DNA of 64,000 nt from NCBI GenBank assembly GCA_039025235.1, contig JBCCOS010000008.1, positions 124,001 through 188,000 of the forward strand, read 5' to 3'. The stretch is from MED-G105 sp039025235 (GTDB lineage Bacteria; Pseudomonadota; Alphaproteobacteria; Caulobacterales; Parvularculaceae). The notes beneath the pieces are model-generated. The model worked only from the letters and a program-made list of their open reading frames with translations, searched no databases and was not told where the DNA came from. The translations under genes were made by a program, and so were the position numbers. Numbering within the stretch: position 1 is the first letter of the stretch; each line of letters begins with the position of its first letter. This document shows positions 36,031 through 44,553 of the stretch, in pieces.

Positions 36031-37169
36031 TCGATCAGCGCGTAATGCCGAAAAATGCCTGGCTTGATCTGCTGCGGTGTGTGGCGATTATTCTTGTTTT
36101 GCTCAGGCATGGTTGTCGCGCCCTGAACGCTCAAGGCATGGAATATCCGCCATTCATTCAGAACCTAATGATCAACGGTTGGATTGGTGTTGATCTGTTT
36201 TTTGTTTTGAGTGGCTATCTCATTGGATGCAGTTTAGCGGACCTTCAACAAAAAAATACAAAAGCGTCTCTCATTGTTTTCTTTCGTAAGCGTGCATACC
36301 GGATACTGCCGGCTTATTACACGGTACTGATACTATCAGTACTCTTTATTGTTATGCGAGAACCTGTTGGGCTCGACAACGTCAGTTGGCGTTTATTGTA
36401 TCACATGCTGATGATGCAGGATTATTTTCCTGCAAATATCAATGTTGTTTTTTGGTCCTTAGGTGTCGAAGCAAAATTTTATTTAATAGCTCCATTGCTC
36501 TTCGCAGGAATGCTCACAAGCAAAAGGCTATTTTTAGCGATATCACTTATTTTTCTATTTCTATCGCCGGTTTTGCGCGGAATAATATTCTTCTTGGCAG
36601 GACAGCCAGATACTTATACGGAGTTTTGGCCGTTGCTGCGAAGCCCTTTACACGCTTGTATCGAACCCTTGATTTTGGGGCTAGTACTGTCCGTGTTGCA
36701 TCAATCAGGTCGTCTTAAGGTTTCTAAGAGACTGGCAATGGGATTGTTCTATTCATCACTCCTGATTTTATCTGTTTGGATGATGCGGTACGACTTTATG
36801 AAAGAAATCACCATTTTTGATGCGATGCTGCAGCCGTTTTTGATCGCTGTTCTAGTTTCTATGTCTGTGGCGGGCGCCGTCGTTCTTAACGATGTGACCC
36901 TCAAAGGCGCCGCTCTTTTTGCTTGGGGTGCCCGTCTCAGTTACGCGGCTTATCTCGTTCATTTTCCTCTCATTAGACCACTCACCAATTTAATATTGGC
37001 GGACCCCGGCGCAGCAACAGCTTATTTTTGGGTTTGGTATCTGGCGCTGACTATTCTTTTGGCTTGGTTGCTCAATGAAGTCGTGGAGAAGCCGTTTCAA
37101 CGGATCGGAAAACAGGTTTCTCACAGTCACACTTATGCAAAAAACGATGAGTTACGCTTTGTAAGCTAA
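36027..37169 (+). CDS. Acyltransferase 3 family membrane protein
   Basis: A 380-residue integral membrane O-acyltransferase of the OafA/NodX family (acyltransferase 3). The start of the domain has the expected LDLLRCVAIILVLLRHG with catalytic His and the GWIGVDLFFVLSGYLIG signature; about ten membrane segments follow. These enzymes transfer acetyl or other acyl groups to glycans or lipids at the inner membrane. It overlaps the upstream membrane-protein gene by four bases. A short hairpin lies just after its stop. Confidence 0.92.
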   Translation: MIDQRVMPKNAWLDLLRCVAIILVLLRHGCRALNAQGMEYPPFIQNLMINGWIGVDLFFVLSGYLIGCSLADLQQKNTKASLIVFFRKRAYRILPAYYTVLILSVLFIVMREPVGLDNVSWRLLYHMLMMQDYFPANINVVFWSLGVEAKFYLIAPLLFAGMLTSKRLFLAISLIFLFLSPVLRGIIFFLAGQPDTYTEFWPLLRSPLHACIEPLILGLVLSVLHQSGRLKVSKRLAMGLFYSSLLILSVWMMRYDFMKEITIFDAMLQPFLIAVLVSMSVAGAVVLNDVTLKGAALFAWGARLSYAAYLVHFPLIRPLTNLILADPGAATAYFWVWYLALTILLAWLLNEVVEKPFQRIGKQVSHSHTYAKNDELRFVS

Positions 37170-37176
37170 CGACTGA

Positions 37177-37194
37177 ATGCACCAATGGGTGCAT
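37177..37194 (+). terminator. Short hairpin after the acyltransferase gene
   Basis: ATGCACC (37177-37183) pairs with GGTGCAT (37188-37194) around AATG, eight bases past the acyltransferase stop. There is no T run, so it may attenuate rather than end transcription. Confidence 0.35.
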
Positions 37195-37314
37195 CATGGG
37201 AAGGTTCGTCGAGACGAGTCATCCTGTGGTCGTTTGACCGCGCAAGGCCCGCGGATCAAGCTGACAGAGCAATACGGTCGAGCTTGGGCGTTTTCACCAA
37301 GGTATAAGGAGGCG

Positions 37315-37545
37315 ATGGTCTTTGATTTATCGCTACCTTCTAAACCGGTAAACGCCGTCAACGTTCTTCGATATTCAATGATTGTGTTATCGTATCCGGC
37401 TAACAATAATATTGATATTCATCTATACGATAAACGGATTCGAAAAGCGCAAAGAGTGGGCTTCACCACGCGGTTACTAATTTATATCGTTCTCCTATGT
37501 CTTTGGTGTTTATCATTTGAGGGTATCAGGTTTACCTCGGGCTGA
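37315..37545 (+). CDS. Possible small membrane protein, 76 aa (doubtful)
   Basis: An open frame whose ATG at 37315 follows AAGGAGG by only two bases, and which ends five bases before the sulfotransferase-like gene. The C-terminal third is hydrophobic (LLIYIVLLCLWCL), so it could be a small inner-membrane protein. Against it: the ribosome binding site is too close to the start, and I recognise no family. An upstream in-frame ATG at 37177 falls in a hairpin and is rejected. Confidence 0.3.
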   Translation: MVFDLSLPSKPVNAVNVLRYSMIVLSYPANNNIDIHLYDKRIRKAQRVGFTTRLLIYIVLLCLWCLSFEGIRFTSG

Positions 37546-37550
37546 ATAAT

Positions 37551-38753
37551 ATGCGTAAAGAACTTATTTTGCATATTGGTATGCATAAGTGCGGCTCCAC
37601 GGCGATTCAGTTCGCCCTAGATGGATACGACAAAGACGGCATCCGTTATGCGGCGTTAAGCGCTCCCAATCATGGCTATCTACTAAAACGGGTTTTCAAT
37701 CCTTCGGGAATAACGAAGCCGATTGTTGATATTCCCAACAACGACCGCAACGCGGCCAATCAACGAGATCAGTCAGTTTTAAGAAGAGAGCTCAAAAAAG
37801 AAGGTGTCCGTAAGCTTATCATCTCTGGCGAGACGATTCCGTTACTTGGTCGCGACGGCCTTCTCGAGTTTAAACGCCTTGCCAATGAGTTCGTTGATAA
37901 ATTCACTTTGGTCGCTTACATCCGAGAACCAATTAGTTTTATAAGCTCCATGACTCAACAATTGGTTCGAGCCGGTTTCACCCTAAAACAACCACCACTC
38001 CCTCGATACCGGTTTAAGTTTGAGCCAATCATCGAAATTTTTGGTCAAGAAAATTTGATTTTTCGGAAATTTGATCGGGAAAGTCTGCTGGCTGGTTCTG
38101 TCGTATCTGACTTTTGCAAGATATGCGGAATCTCTGCTGGCGATATCAAAGATATCACAGCCAACGATCGATCCTCTCTGGAGGTCATCCAGCTCGTAAA
38201 CGCTTTTAACGAATACGGTGTTTTCAATATTAACCAACTTCCGTTTACGCATGCTCGTGATCAAATGTGTGCGTTTCTTGACCAATATTTTTCGTCACCA
38301 TTTGAAATGGATAGGGACATCATCACCAATCAAATCGATTGGGAGGATGTTCAGTGGATGGAAAAAATAGCTGGCTTTGACTTGGCAAAGGCGCCAGCCG
38401 GAGGGTGGCTTAGGACGATTTCGCTACAGCAATTCTTGGAAAATATCGAACCGGCGACGATCCATCGATTGGAAATCATTTTAAAAGACCTTTCCATCCC
38501 GCATGGTCTAGACGAAATGCCAAGCAAGCTGATGGAACGTCTCTACGCTTATTTTTTGAGTCTGGCGTTTCCAGATGCCGGCATGGTTGACGATTTGCGA
38601 GATATCGCCCTCAAGCTCGATCGCGATGGTTCGCCATTAGAAAACGCGCAAAAGCTAATGAGGATTGCTGCGCATCTTCGACCAACCGGAGCATTCATTG
38701 CGAAGAAGAAAAGTGAATTTGATCGCCGTTTAAGCGAACGCTCAAAAGAATAA
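37551..38753 (+). CDS. Sulfotransferase-like P-loop protein
   Basis: A 400-residue cytoplasmic protein whose N-terminus resembles PAPS-dependent sulfotransferases: the 5'-phosphosulfate-binding loop HIGMHKCGSTAIQ at residues 7-20, and a 3'-phosphate site YIREPISFISSM near residue 122. The remaining helical C-terminal half is not typical. Such proteins often lie in exopolysaccharide or surface-glycan loci and modify sugars; with the acyltransferase next door a glycan-decorating role is plausible but unproven. No ribosome binding site is evident before the ATG. Confidence 0.7.
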   Translation: MRKELILHIGMHKCGSTAIQFALDGYDKDGIRYAALSAPNHGYLLKRVFNPSGITKPIVDIPNNDRNAANQRDQSVLRRELKKEGVRKLIISGETIPLLGRDGLLEFKRLANEFVDKFTLVAYIREPISFISSMTQQLVRAGFTLKQPPLPRYRFKFEPIIEIFGQENLIFRKFDRESLLAGSVVSDFCKICGISAGDIKDITANDRSSLEVIQLVNAFNEYGVFNINQLPFTHARDQMCAFLDQYFSSPFEMDRDIITNQIDWEDVQWMEKIAGFDLAKAPAGGWLRTISLQQFLENIEPATIHRLEIILKDLSIPHGLDEMPSKLMERLYAYFLSLAFPDAGMVDDLRDIALKLDRDGSPLENAQKLMRIAAHLRPTGAFIAKKKSEFDRRLSERSKE

Positions 38754-38846
38754 CCCTATCGAAGCGCTAAATGGCCGATTCTATGTTAGTTTTGGGTTTT
38801 TTTGCGATTTGGCACCTATTTATAGGCGCAAGAGATGTGGGGAAAC

Positions 38847-38875
38847 TTGACAGGTTTTGTAGCGTAAATTAAGCG
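38847..38875 (+). promoter_or_regulatory. rpmB: Likely rpmB promoter
   Basis: A perfect -35 box TTGACA (38847-38852) is followed after 17 bases by TAAGCG (38870-38875), a weak -10 box. It lies 50 bases before the rpmB start. Alphaproteobacterial promoters often keep the -35 better than the -10. Confidence 0.4.
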
Positions 38876-38924
38876 CTGCCCCTGGAGATATATTAGATCC
38901 GTGAATTTAATAGGATAGTCGATT

Positions 38925-39203
38925 ATGGCGCGTCGGTGTGAATTAACAGGTGTGGGCCCCATGTCTGGTAACAATGTTTCCCACGCAAATAACAGAACCA
39001 AAAGACGGTTTCTGCCGAATTTGTGTGATGTTACGCTCCATAGCGATAAGCTTGGTCGGGGCGTTAAGCTCAGAATAACGGCCGCTGCGCTTCGGACCGT
39101 TGATCATGTTGGCGGTTTGGACGCTTTTCTTACCAAAGCTGATGAGCAAGTTTTGTCGCAAACAGCCCGGAAGGTTAAGCGAGAGCTCGCTAAGGCCTCT
39201 TAG
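38925..39203 (+). CDS. rpmB: 50S ribosomal protein L28
   Basis: L28 of the large ribosomal subunit, 92 aa, within the alphaproteobacterial size range (93-100). The N-terminus MARRCELTGVGPMSGNNVSHANN and TKRRFLPNL are diagnostic, followed by the basic C-terminal helix. It lacks the zinc Cys pair of other bacterial L28 proteins. AGGA lies about ten bases before the ATG. It appears to be transcribed alone. Confidence 0.97.
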   Translation: MARRCELTGVGPMSGNNVSHANNRTKRRFLPNLCDVTLHSDKLGRGVKLRITAAALRTVDHVGGLDAFLTKADEQVLSQTARKVKRELAKAS

Positions 39204-39815
39204 TTTTCGCGACGCGGGAGTTTGTTAGATCCATGGTTTCTATTTAAAATTCGTCTCAGATCTGTGCGTTGCTGCTCTTTGAGACGCTAAATCTTAGTCT
39301 AAAACGTTTTGCGGCTAACGAAAATCTTGGCGAAAGCGACGCACCGGCTTCTCATTCGCATTGCTAATTAGGCATGGCCCGATCAGTCATTTCCCTTCAG
39401 GCCGTCTAATATCAAAAAGTCCGATATTTCATGTGCGCGGAATGAGCGTACTCATCGACTTTTTTTAATCACTGCTTCGGTCTTATTTTCCGAAAATATC
39501 TGACGTGGACCCCATCTACGAATATGAGCATACTCATTCAGTATGAGTGATTATAGCTTTGCTTTTTTTTGTTATACAGCATGTCGTTAACTGTTGCTTA
39601 AACCTACAAATCTGTCGTGGCGCGTGCGAAGCGAGACCCTGAAGTTGTATGGATCAGCTGTGACAATCAGTTGGAATATATGCTTAATTTCGCCTGCAAA
39701 ATACAATTGTTTCGCGTCGCTAGAGACTTGCCCGCAATAGGCATTTTGGCGCAATCATTGCAGATTCCAAGCATAACGGTCCAAGAGAAAGTCGAGCACA
39801 ACTAGAAAGCTCTCT
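39204..39815. other. Long intergenic region with repeated ATGAG...CTCAT motifs
   Basis: About 610 bases upstream of a membrane-protein gene. It contains two near-identical inverted motifs and a third half-site (described separately) and a runs-of-T stretch near 39570. A 62-codon open frame at 39617-39805 lacks a convincing start. No RNA family was recognised. Confidence 0.4.
39442..39548. promoter_or_regulatory. Two ATGAGCRTACTCAT inverted motifs and a third half-site
   Basis: ATGAGCGTACTCAT (39442-39455) and ATGAGCATACTCAT (39524-39537) are 14-base near-palindromes 82 bases apart. The second is followed by TCAGT and ATGAGT (39543-39548), creating another ACTCAT-ATGAGT pair. The repetition suggests an operator for a dimeric regulator. 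No regulator gene is adjacent. Confidence 0.4.
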
Positions 39816-40514
39816 ATGGAACATACGGCAGCAACAGAAAATTGGCAGGACCAATTAACACCGTTGCAACGGCTCATTCGCAGCAGTGTCGAATTTTTTG
39901 TCGGCGCCGGACGATTGATATTGCTGTGCGGTTTTTTGGTTCCAACTATTTTGGCGTCGATACTTTTGATTGATCTTCCATTTCGAGGGATAGATCATTT
40001 GATCAATGCTCCTGCGCTTCGCCCCAGCACGTGGTTAACCCATGGTCATTTGGTTATGGCGTTTGGAGCAATGTTTATCGTTCTTATATCTCGACGATTT
40101 GGCGGGGAAGAGGCCTCCCGTGTTGTAACGGCGTCCTGGGCTTTGGCTGCTCTCGCTGCATTCGCTGAGTTCACCTATCTTGCGCCGCTGATTGAGGCAG
40201 GTGATATGCCGTCGACACGGTTTGTTCTCGGCTTTACCATTTCGGCGATGGTGGGGCAGTATTTCGCCGCTGCTTTATACGATATTCTGCGTGGTGGTGG
40301 CATTTGGTGGCGAGCGCCTTTCTATGCCCTTCTAGCCGCATTTGGTCTTCATACAGTCCTTTTTTATCCAATAACATTTGGCTCAAGCGGTATGCCTTGG
40401 GCGGCATGGATGGTGATAGACTTTGCCATAAAAGCCGTACTAGCCTTTTGCTTTCTTGGGTTATACGGCTTTTTGAGAAAGCGACTTCGGCCTCTTGATG
40501 GTTTAGGAGGGTAA
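39816..40514 (+). CDS. VUT/YhhQ-like membrane protein, possible queuosine-precursor transporter
   Basis: A 232-residue protein with about six membrane segments. The middle and C-terminal parts follow the pattern of the VUT family (YhhQ, importer of 7-deazaguanine precursors of queuosine): ISRRFGGEEASRVV, then a segment with GQYFAAALYDILR and WWRAP, then MVIDFAIKAVLAF. The match is partial and the N-terminal 60 residues differ. No queuosine biosynthesis gene or preQ1 riboswitch is near. The alternative is simply an uncharacterised polytopic membrane protein. Confidence 0.5.
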   Translation: MEHTAATENWQDQLTPLQRLIRSSVEFFVGAGRLILLCGFLVPTILASILLIDLPFRGIDHLINAPALRPSTWLTHGHLVMAFGAMFIVLISRRFGGEEASRVVTASWALAALAAFAEFTYLAPLIEAGDMPSTRFVLGFTISAMVGQYFAAALYDILRGGGIWWRAPFYALLAAFGLHTVLFYPITFGSSGMPWAAWMVIDFAIKAVLAFCFLGLYGFLRKRLRPLDGLGG

Positions 40515-40702
40515 GACCGACGCAATCCTTTGGGCTGCGCTGCGACCAATAAAAGCGCTAAGCTGTATTCGTTGAAAGCCTTGAGTAAAAAGTGTGCAAC
40601 GGTTTTTGCGTTAACCGACGCAATGACCATAGCCTATGACGATCATAGCCTATAACGGAAAGCCAAATGTTGAATTATTGCATGCCGCTATAGGACAAAC
40701 AT

Positions 40703-41494
40703 CTATTTTCCTTCTCGCTTTTCAATCGTCTTTGCCTGCTGCCAAAGACTTTCCATTTCCTTTAAAGAAGCCCCTTCAACTGATCGCGCTTGTTCCGCCA
40801 GAACCGTTTCAATATGGCCAAAACGTCGAATAAACTTTTGATTGGCGCGCCTTAACGCGGTCTCCGGATCAATTTTGAAATGCCGGGCTAAATTTGCAAC
40901 GACAAAAAGAAAATCACCGAATTCTTCTTCGACATGGTTCTGATTACCAGTGCTTGCAGCATCAATGAGTTCTTGAACTTCCTCATTAATTTTTTCTGCA
41001 ACTTCCGACGCCTGATCCCAATCAAATCCGACGCGTGCAGCACGTTTTTGGAGTTTTACCGCACGCGTGAGCCCAGGGAGATTGTTGGGAACGTCATCTA
41101 AAATTCCAGCGGCGCCTTTCTGCGCTCGTTCTTTTGCTTTTTGCGTTTCCCATGAGGCGGTCTGTTCGTCTGCATCGCGTTCCGTCGCATCGCCAAAAAC
41201 ATGGGGGTGGCGCCGGATCATTTTGTCCGTAATCGCAGCGACAACATCGTCGAAATCAAACGTCTGTGCTTCACTGGCGATCTGGGCGTGAAAGACGACC
41301 TGGAGCAATAAATCGCCAAGTTCTTCGCGAAGCTCTTCCATGTCCCCGCGTTCGATCGCGTCAGCCACTTCATAGGCCTCTTCAATAGTGTAGGGGGCAA
41401 TTGTCTGAAATGTCTGATTGATGTCCCAGGGACAGCCACTTTCTGGGTCCCTTAACTGCCGCATAACATCCAGCAAATCTGTCATTCCCGCCAT
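40703..41494 (-). CDS. mazG: Nucleoside triphosphate pyrophosphohydrolase MazG
   Basis: MazG cleaves NTPs to NMP and pyrophosphate and cleans the nucleotide pool. The 263-residue protein has two MazG repeats. The N-terminal one carries the full metal motif EEAYEVADAIERGDMEELREELGDLLLQ with the EExxE...ExxD signature; the C-terminal one (EEVQELIDA, EEEFGDFLFVVAN) also looks intact. The chosen start at 41494 begins MAGMTDLLD; a Met three codons later is possible. Convergence with the membrane-protein gene upstream leaves about 190 bases between them. Confidence 0.95.
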   Translation of the reverse strand: MAGMTDLLDVMRQLRDPESGCPWDINQTFQTIAPYTIEEAYEVADAIERGDMEELREELGDLLLQVVFHAQIASEAQTFDFDDVVAAITDKMIRRHPHVFGDATERDADEQTASWETQKAKERAQKGAAGILDDVPNNLPGLTRAVKLQKRAARVGFDWDQASEVAEKINEEVQELIDAASTGNQNHVEEEFGDFLFVVANLARHFKIDPETALRRANQKFIRRFGHIETVLAEQARSVEGASLKEMESLWQQAKTIEKREGK

Positions 41495-41771
41495 TGTGCT
41501 AACTTTCTTTATTATTTTAAAAGGATCTGCTGCTGCGCCCTTAAGCGATAACACAAAAGACCCATTCTAGTGGAGGTGGGTGTTGAACTTATGCCAAGCA
41601 AAATGCCAGGACCGAATTTTACGAAAACCCTTCATCAGACTTATTCCGTAACACCTTTTATTGGTAGTGACTTGGAAAAGCTATTTTGTCGTGTAAAGAG
41701 TTGGTCTTCAGGTTAATTTCAGTAAAATCAAAAACTCCACAACTTGGCGAGTACCCCGAAAGAGAAGATTA

Positions 41772-42698
41772 ATGCCGATACAAGAAGCAAAATATATTTG
41801 GCGCAATGGTGACTATGTTCCTTGGGGGGAAGCCACAACCCATGTGATGTCCCATGGCCTTCACTATGGGACTGGTGTGTTCGAGGGCATGCGCGCCTAT
41901 GAAACGCCCCATAAAGGCGCAGTGGTTTTCCGAAACCGAGAACACTTCGAGCGTTTTCTGTATTCGGCGCGCGTCTACAACATCGATATGAGGTACGACG
42001 TTGAGACGCTTATGGCGACGACCAAAGACCTTTTACGAAAAAATGATCTGTCCTCCGCCTATATTCGTCCCCTTGCTTTTCTTGGTTATGGTGAGATGGG
42101 CCCATCATCTCTTGCCTGTGAGACGGATCTAATAATCGCCGCATTTCCATGGGGAACATATCTTGGCGAAGAAGGCTTAAAGGATGGGATTGACGTTTGC
42201 GTTTCATCGTGGCGCCGCTCTGCACCCGGAACAATTCCTGCTGGTGTTAAGGCCGCTGGGAACTATTTATCCAGCCGTTTGGTTTCAATGGAAGCAAAAG
42301 CAAATGGCTTTGCAGAAGGGATTGGCCTCGCCCATGATGGAACAGTTTCGGAAGGTGCTGGCGAAAACTTATTTATTGTCTCAAAGGGTCGAATTATTAC
42401 GCCACCAGGCGCCGCTTCCATTCTGACCGGGATCACCCGTGATTGCGTATTTCAGATTGCTGCAGACCTCGGGATAGAGGTTGTCGAACAGTCTATTGCC
42501 CGAGAAGCACTTTACGCTGCAGATGAGTTGTTCCTTACGGGAACGGCTGCGGAAATCACACCCGTTCGCTCGATCGACCGACTATCTGTCGGTAGTGACA
42601 AAAAAGAAGTCACGAAAGCAATACAAGACGTCTTCTTTGGGCTATTCAGTGGAAAGACAGAAGACAAATGGGGCTGGCTTGATCCCGTTACCCCATAA
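41772..42698 (+). CDS. ilvE: Branched-chain-amino-acid aminotransferase
   Basis: A fold-type IV PLP enzyme performing the last step of Leu, Ile and Val synthesis. HYGTGVFEGMRAYE at the N-terminus, PLP lysine Lys160 in GVKAAGNY, SEGAGENLF and FLTGTAAEITPV are all present. The length (308 aa) is standard. It stands alone; the next gene converges on it. Confidence 0.95.
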   Translation: MPIQEAKYIWRNGDYVPWGEATTHVMSHGLHYGTGVFEGMRAYETPHKGAVVFRNREHFERFLYSARVYNIDMRYDVETLMATTKDLLRKNDLSSAYIRPLAFLGYGEMGPSSLACETDLIIAAFPWGTYLGEEGLKDGIDVCVSSWRRSAPGTIPAGVKAAGNYLSSRLVSMEAKANGFAEGIGLAHDGTVSEGAGENLFIVSKGRIITPPGAASILTGITRDCVFQIAADLGIEVVEQSIAREALYAADELFLTGTAAEITPVRSIDRLSVGSDKKEVTKAIQDVFFGLFSGKTEDKWGWLDPVTP

Positions 42699-42720
42699 CC
42701 TGCCAACCCCTGCAAATTGA

Positions 42721-42771
42721 GAGCGTCGGAAACGGGTCACTATGGTTCCGGGTCAGTCGTTTCAGGCGCTC
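42721..42771. terminator. Composite palindrome between ilvE and the recombinase gene
   Basis: GAGCG (42721-42725) pairs with CGCTC (42767-42771) and, inside, GAAACG (42729-42734) pairs with CGTTTC (42758-42763). It occupies most of the 82-base gap between two convergent genes and is likely a bidirectional terminator. The arms resemble the dispersed AGAGCG palindromes of this window. Confidence 0.55.
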
Positions 42772-42780
42772 AAATCCGCT

Positions 42781-43512
42781 TTAGATCTTTATTCGTTTCG
42801 CAACGGCAAGGGCGGCTTTTTTATCGACACCCAAATATTCCGCCGTTGATCCGATGCTTTTGTGACCAAGCAAGTGCTGGCATGCCCTCAGGTTTTTTGT
42901 CTGGTCGTAAATCAGTGCTGATTTTGTGCGTCGCATAGAGTGTGTTGAGAAACGCCGATGATCGAGCCGCGCAATTGCGGCCCAGTCTTTAACCAACCGA
43001 CTATATTGCATGCGCGACAATGGCCTATCGCCGTTTTTACGATTGCCGATCGATGACCACAGGTAAGCTTCTGGTTTTTTCTCACTGAAATCGATCCATT
43101 TCTGCAGTGATTTACGCGCATCTTTTCCCAACGTAACCGTCTTTGTGCGGCCTGTTTTTTCCTGAAAAACCTCAAACTCTTCAATAACTTGGTTGAGATG
43201 ATCGGTCACATCGCGAACGCGCAGCGATAAAATCTCGGACGCTCGACACATCGCATCCAAAGCAACGTTGAAAAGAGCAATATCCCTGAGTCGCAGTGGC
43301 TTTCTTGCTGCCTGCATTTCCAACTCAGCGCGGACGTGAGCCGCTTGTTCGGGATCGAAAGGCCGCATCTGACCAACAACGCGATCCTTATTCCAAGGTT
43401 CTTGTGGTTCTTCGCTTGAACCACGTTTTGACGCCGTCTTAGGACTTTTTGTCGTTTTTAATTTGGTTGTTTTGGATTTTCGTTTGGAATTTTTTTTAAT
43501 GGTTGAACTCAT
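42781..43512 (-). CDS. Tyrosine recombinase/integrase lacking a core-binding domain
   Basis: A 243-residue tyrosine recombinase consisting of a lysine/serine/threonine-rich N-terminal tail (about 40 residues), an EPWNKDRVVGQMRPF segment and then the catalytic domain. All catalytic residues are visible: Arg in CRASEILSLR, Lys in GRTKTVTLG, His-x-x-Arg in HSMRR, His in HLLGHKS and the nucleophile Tyr in AEYLG. The SAM-like core-binding domain of phage integrases is missing, as in FimB/FimE and a family spread on plasmids and transposons that begins with KPWNKG. The basic tail is not usual for that family. No tRNA flanks it. Confidence 0.88.
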   Translation of the reverse strand: MSSTIKKNSKRKSKTTKLKTTKSPKTASKRGSSEEPQEPWNKDRVVGQMRPFDPEQAAHVRAELEMQAARKPLRLRDIALFNVALDAMCRASEILSLRVRDVTDHLNQVIEEFEVFQEKTGRTKTVTLGKDARKSLQKWIDFSEKKPEAYLWSSIGNRKNGDRPLSRMQYSRLVKDWAAIARLDHRRFSTHSMRRTKSALIYDQTKNLRACQHLLGHKSIGSTAEYLGVDKKAALAVAKRIKI

Positions 43513-43756
43513 GTCGGATCCGAAGTCGTAAAGTTTTCTGTTAGTTTCTTGCTAAAGTAGCTGATTGATCACAACCTATTGAAAACACGTTATATTCAAT
43601 GTTAAAAAAAATAAAGCGCACATTTTATTTGACTACTTAATTTGCTGATTATGATAGGACGACGAACGAGAAAATGTTGGGCTCTATAGAGACCGACAGC
43701 TGCGGATCATTCATGAAGGTTCGATAGTTTTCAGACGTCTTGCAAAGCTAAAAATA

Positions 43757-44386
43757 TTATTGATCTCGTGTCGCAAAACGAATTCGATCTAAATTGCCTT
43801 GAAGTATGTCATTATCCGGAATAACGGCTTTATTTTCATGAGGGAAGGGGTCGTTGGGCTGCTTCAGGTCCAAAAACCGACATAGCTCTGCCCACCCATC
43901 TCCCCGTTCCCAAGAGAGCACCGTAAGAAATTCGGCTCGTCCTTCGCACGCAAAGAAATTCTTCACGCGTTGATTATGCTCATTATAGAAAGAAAGATGG
44001 GCATTCTCATTCTCATGGGGATAATTATAACCGTAAGCAAGAAGGCGACAATGATTCAAAGGATCTGTCCTTAAACTGTGCTTCTTCAAACTCTCAATCC
44101 AAACTGAATCTGAGACACGTTCGGTTAGAATATATCTCGCATTTGCGCCATATCGTTCCCACAACTCCTTAAACATTAGCGGGTAGGGCCAGTCTTCGAA
44201 TGATTGGTACTTATCAATTTCGGCAAAGATTTTTATGTATTCTTTGCGAACAAGGGCCTCAAGAAGATCCTTACGACAACCCATATGTTTGAACCCGAGG
44301 CGTTTCAAACAATAAGCAAGACTCGTGGTGCCCGTTTTATTTAGACCGATGCCAAATACTTTTTTATATGTAGGCGTACTTTCCAT
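43757..44386 (-). CDS. Sulfotransferase family protein
   Basis: A 209-residue sulfotransferase of the Sulfotransfer_4 type. The PAPS 5'-phosphosulfate loop is GIGLNKTGTTSL at residues 12-23, and the 3'-phosphate segment reads YILTERVSDSVWIESL. The central and C-terminal helices with FAEIDKYQSFEDWPYPLMF fit this family, common in marine alphaproteobacteria and in cell-surface glycan loci. The acceptor is unknown. It is separated from the recombinase by 244 bases and divergent from the metallohydrolase gene. Confidence 0.85.
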   Translation of the reverse strand: MESTPTYKKVFGIGLNKTGTTSLAYCLKRLGFKHMGCRKDLLEALVRKEYIKIFAEIDKYQSFEDWPYPLMFKELWERYGANARYILTERVSDSVWIESLKKHSLRTDPLNHCRLLAYGYNYPHENENAHLSFYNEHNQRVKNFFACEGRAEFLTVLSWERGDGWAELCRFLDLKQPNDPFPHENKAVIPDNDILQGNLDRIRFATRDQ

Positions 44387-44553
44387 AAAATGCTATTTTA
44401 TTTCAATATACCACTTCATTTCGACAGCTTAAAGAAACCCCGCAAGGATGAATTTAAGTACTAAAGGTTCTAAGATATTGATGCAACAATGTATCGTGTA
44501 AATTGACTCGTAGTTATATGAAGCTTGAGCCTTCAAGCAGGATTTGACGTTTT

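Noticed and set aside
37177..37545. 122-codon frame between the acyltransferase and sulfotransferase-like genes, read from the first ATG
   Set aside because: The first ATG is in a hairpin without ribosome binding site; only the shorter version from 37315 is kept, as doubtful.
39617..39805. 62-codon frame upstream of the VUT-like gene
   Set aside because: Starts with GTG without ribosome binding site; no recognisable family and in a region of repeated motifs.
39204..39815. Possible preQ1 riboswitch before the VUT-like gene
   Set aside because: No pseudoknot-type preQ1 aptamer motif was found close to the start codon.
41591..41716. 41-residue frame upstream of ilvE, possibly a leader peptide
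   Set aside because: The GGAGG upstream is 14 bases from the ATG; no run of Leu/Val/Ile codons expected for an attenuator, and no paired terminator structures.
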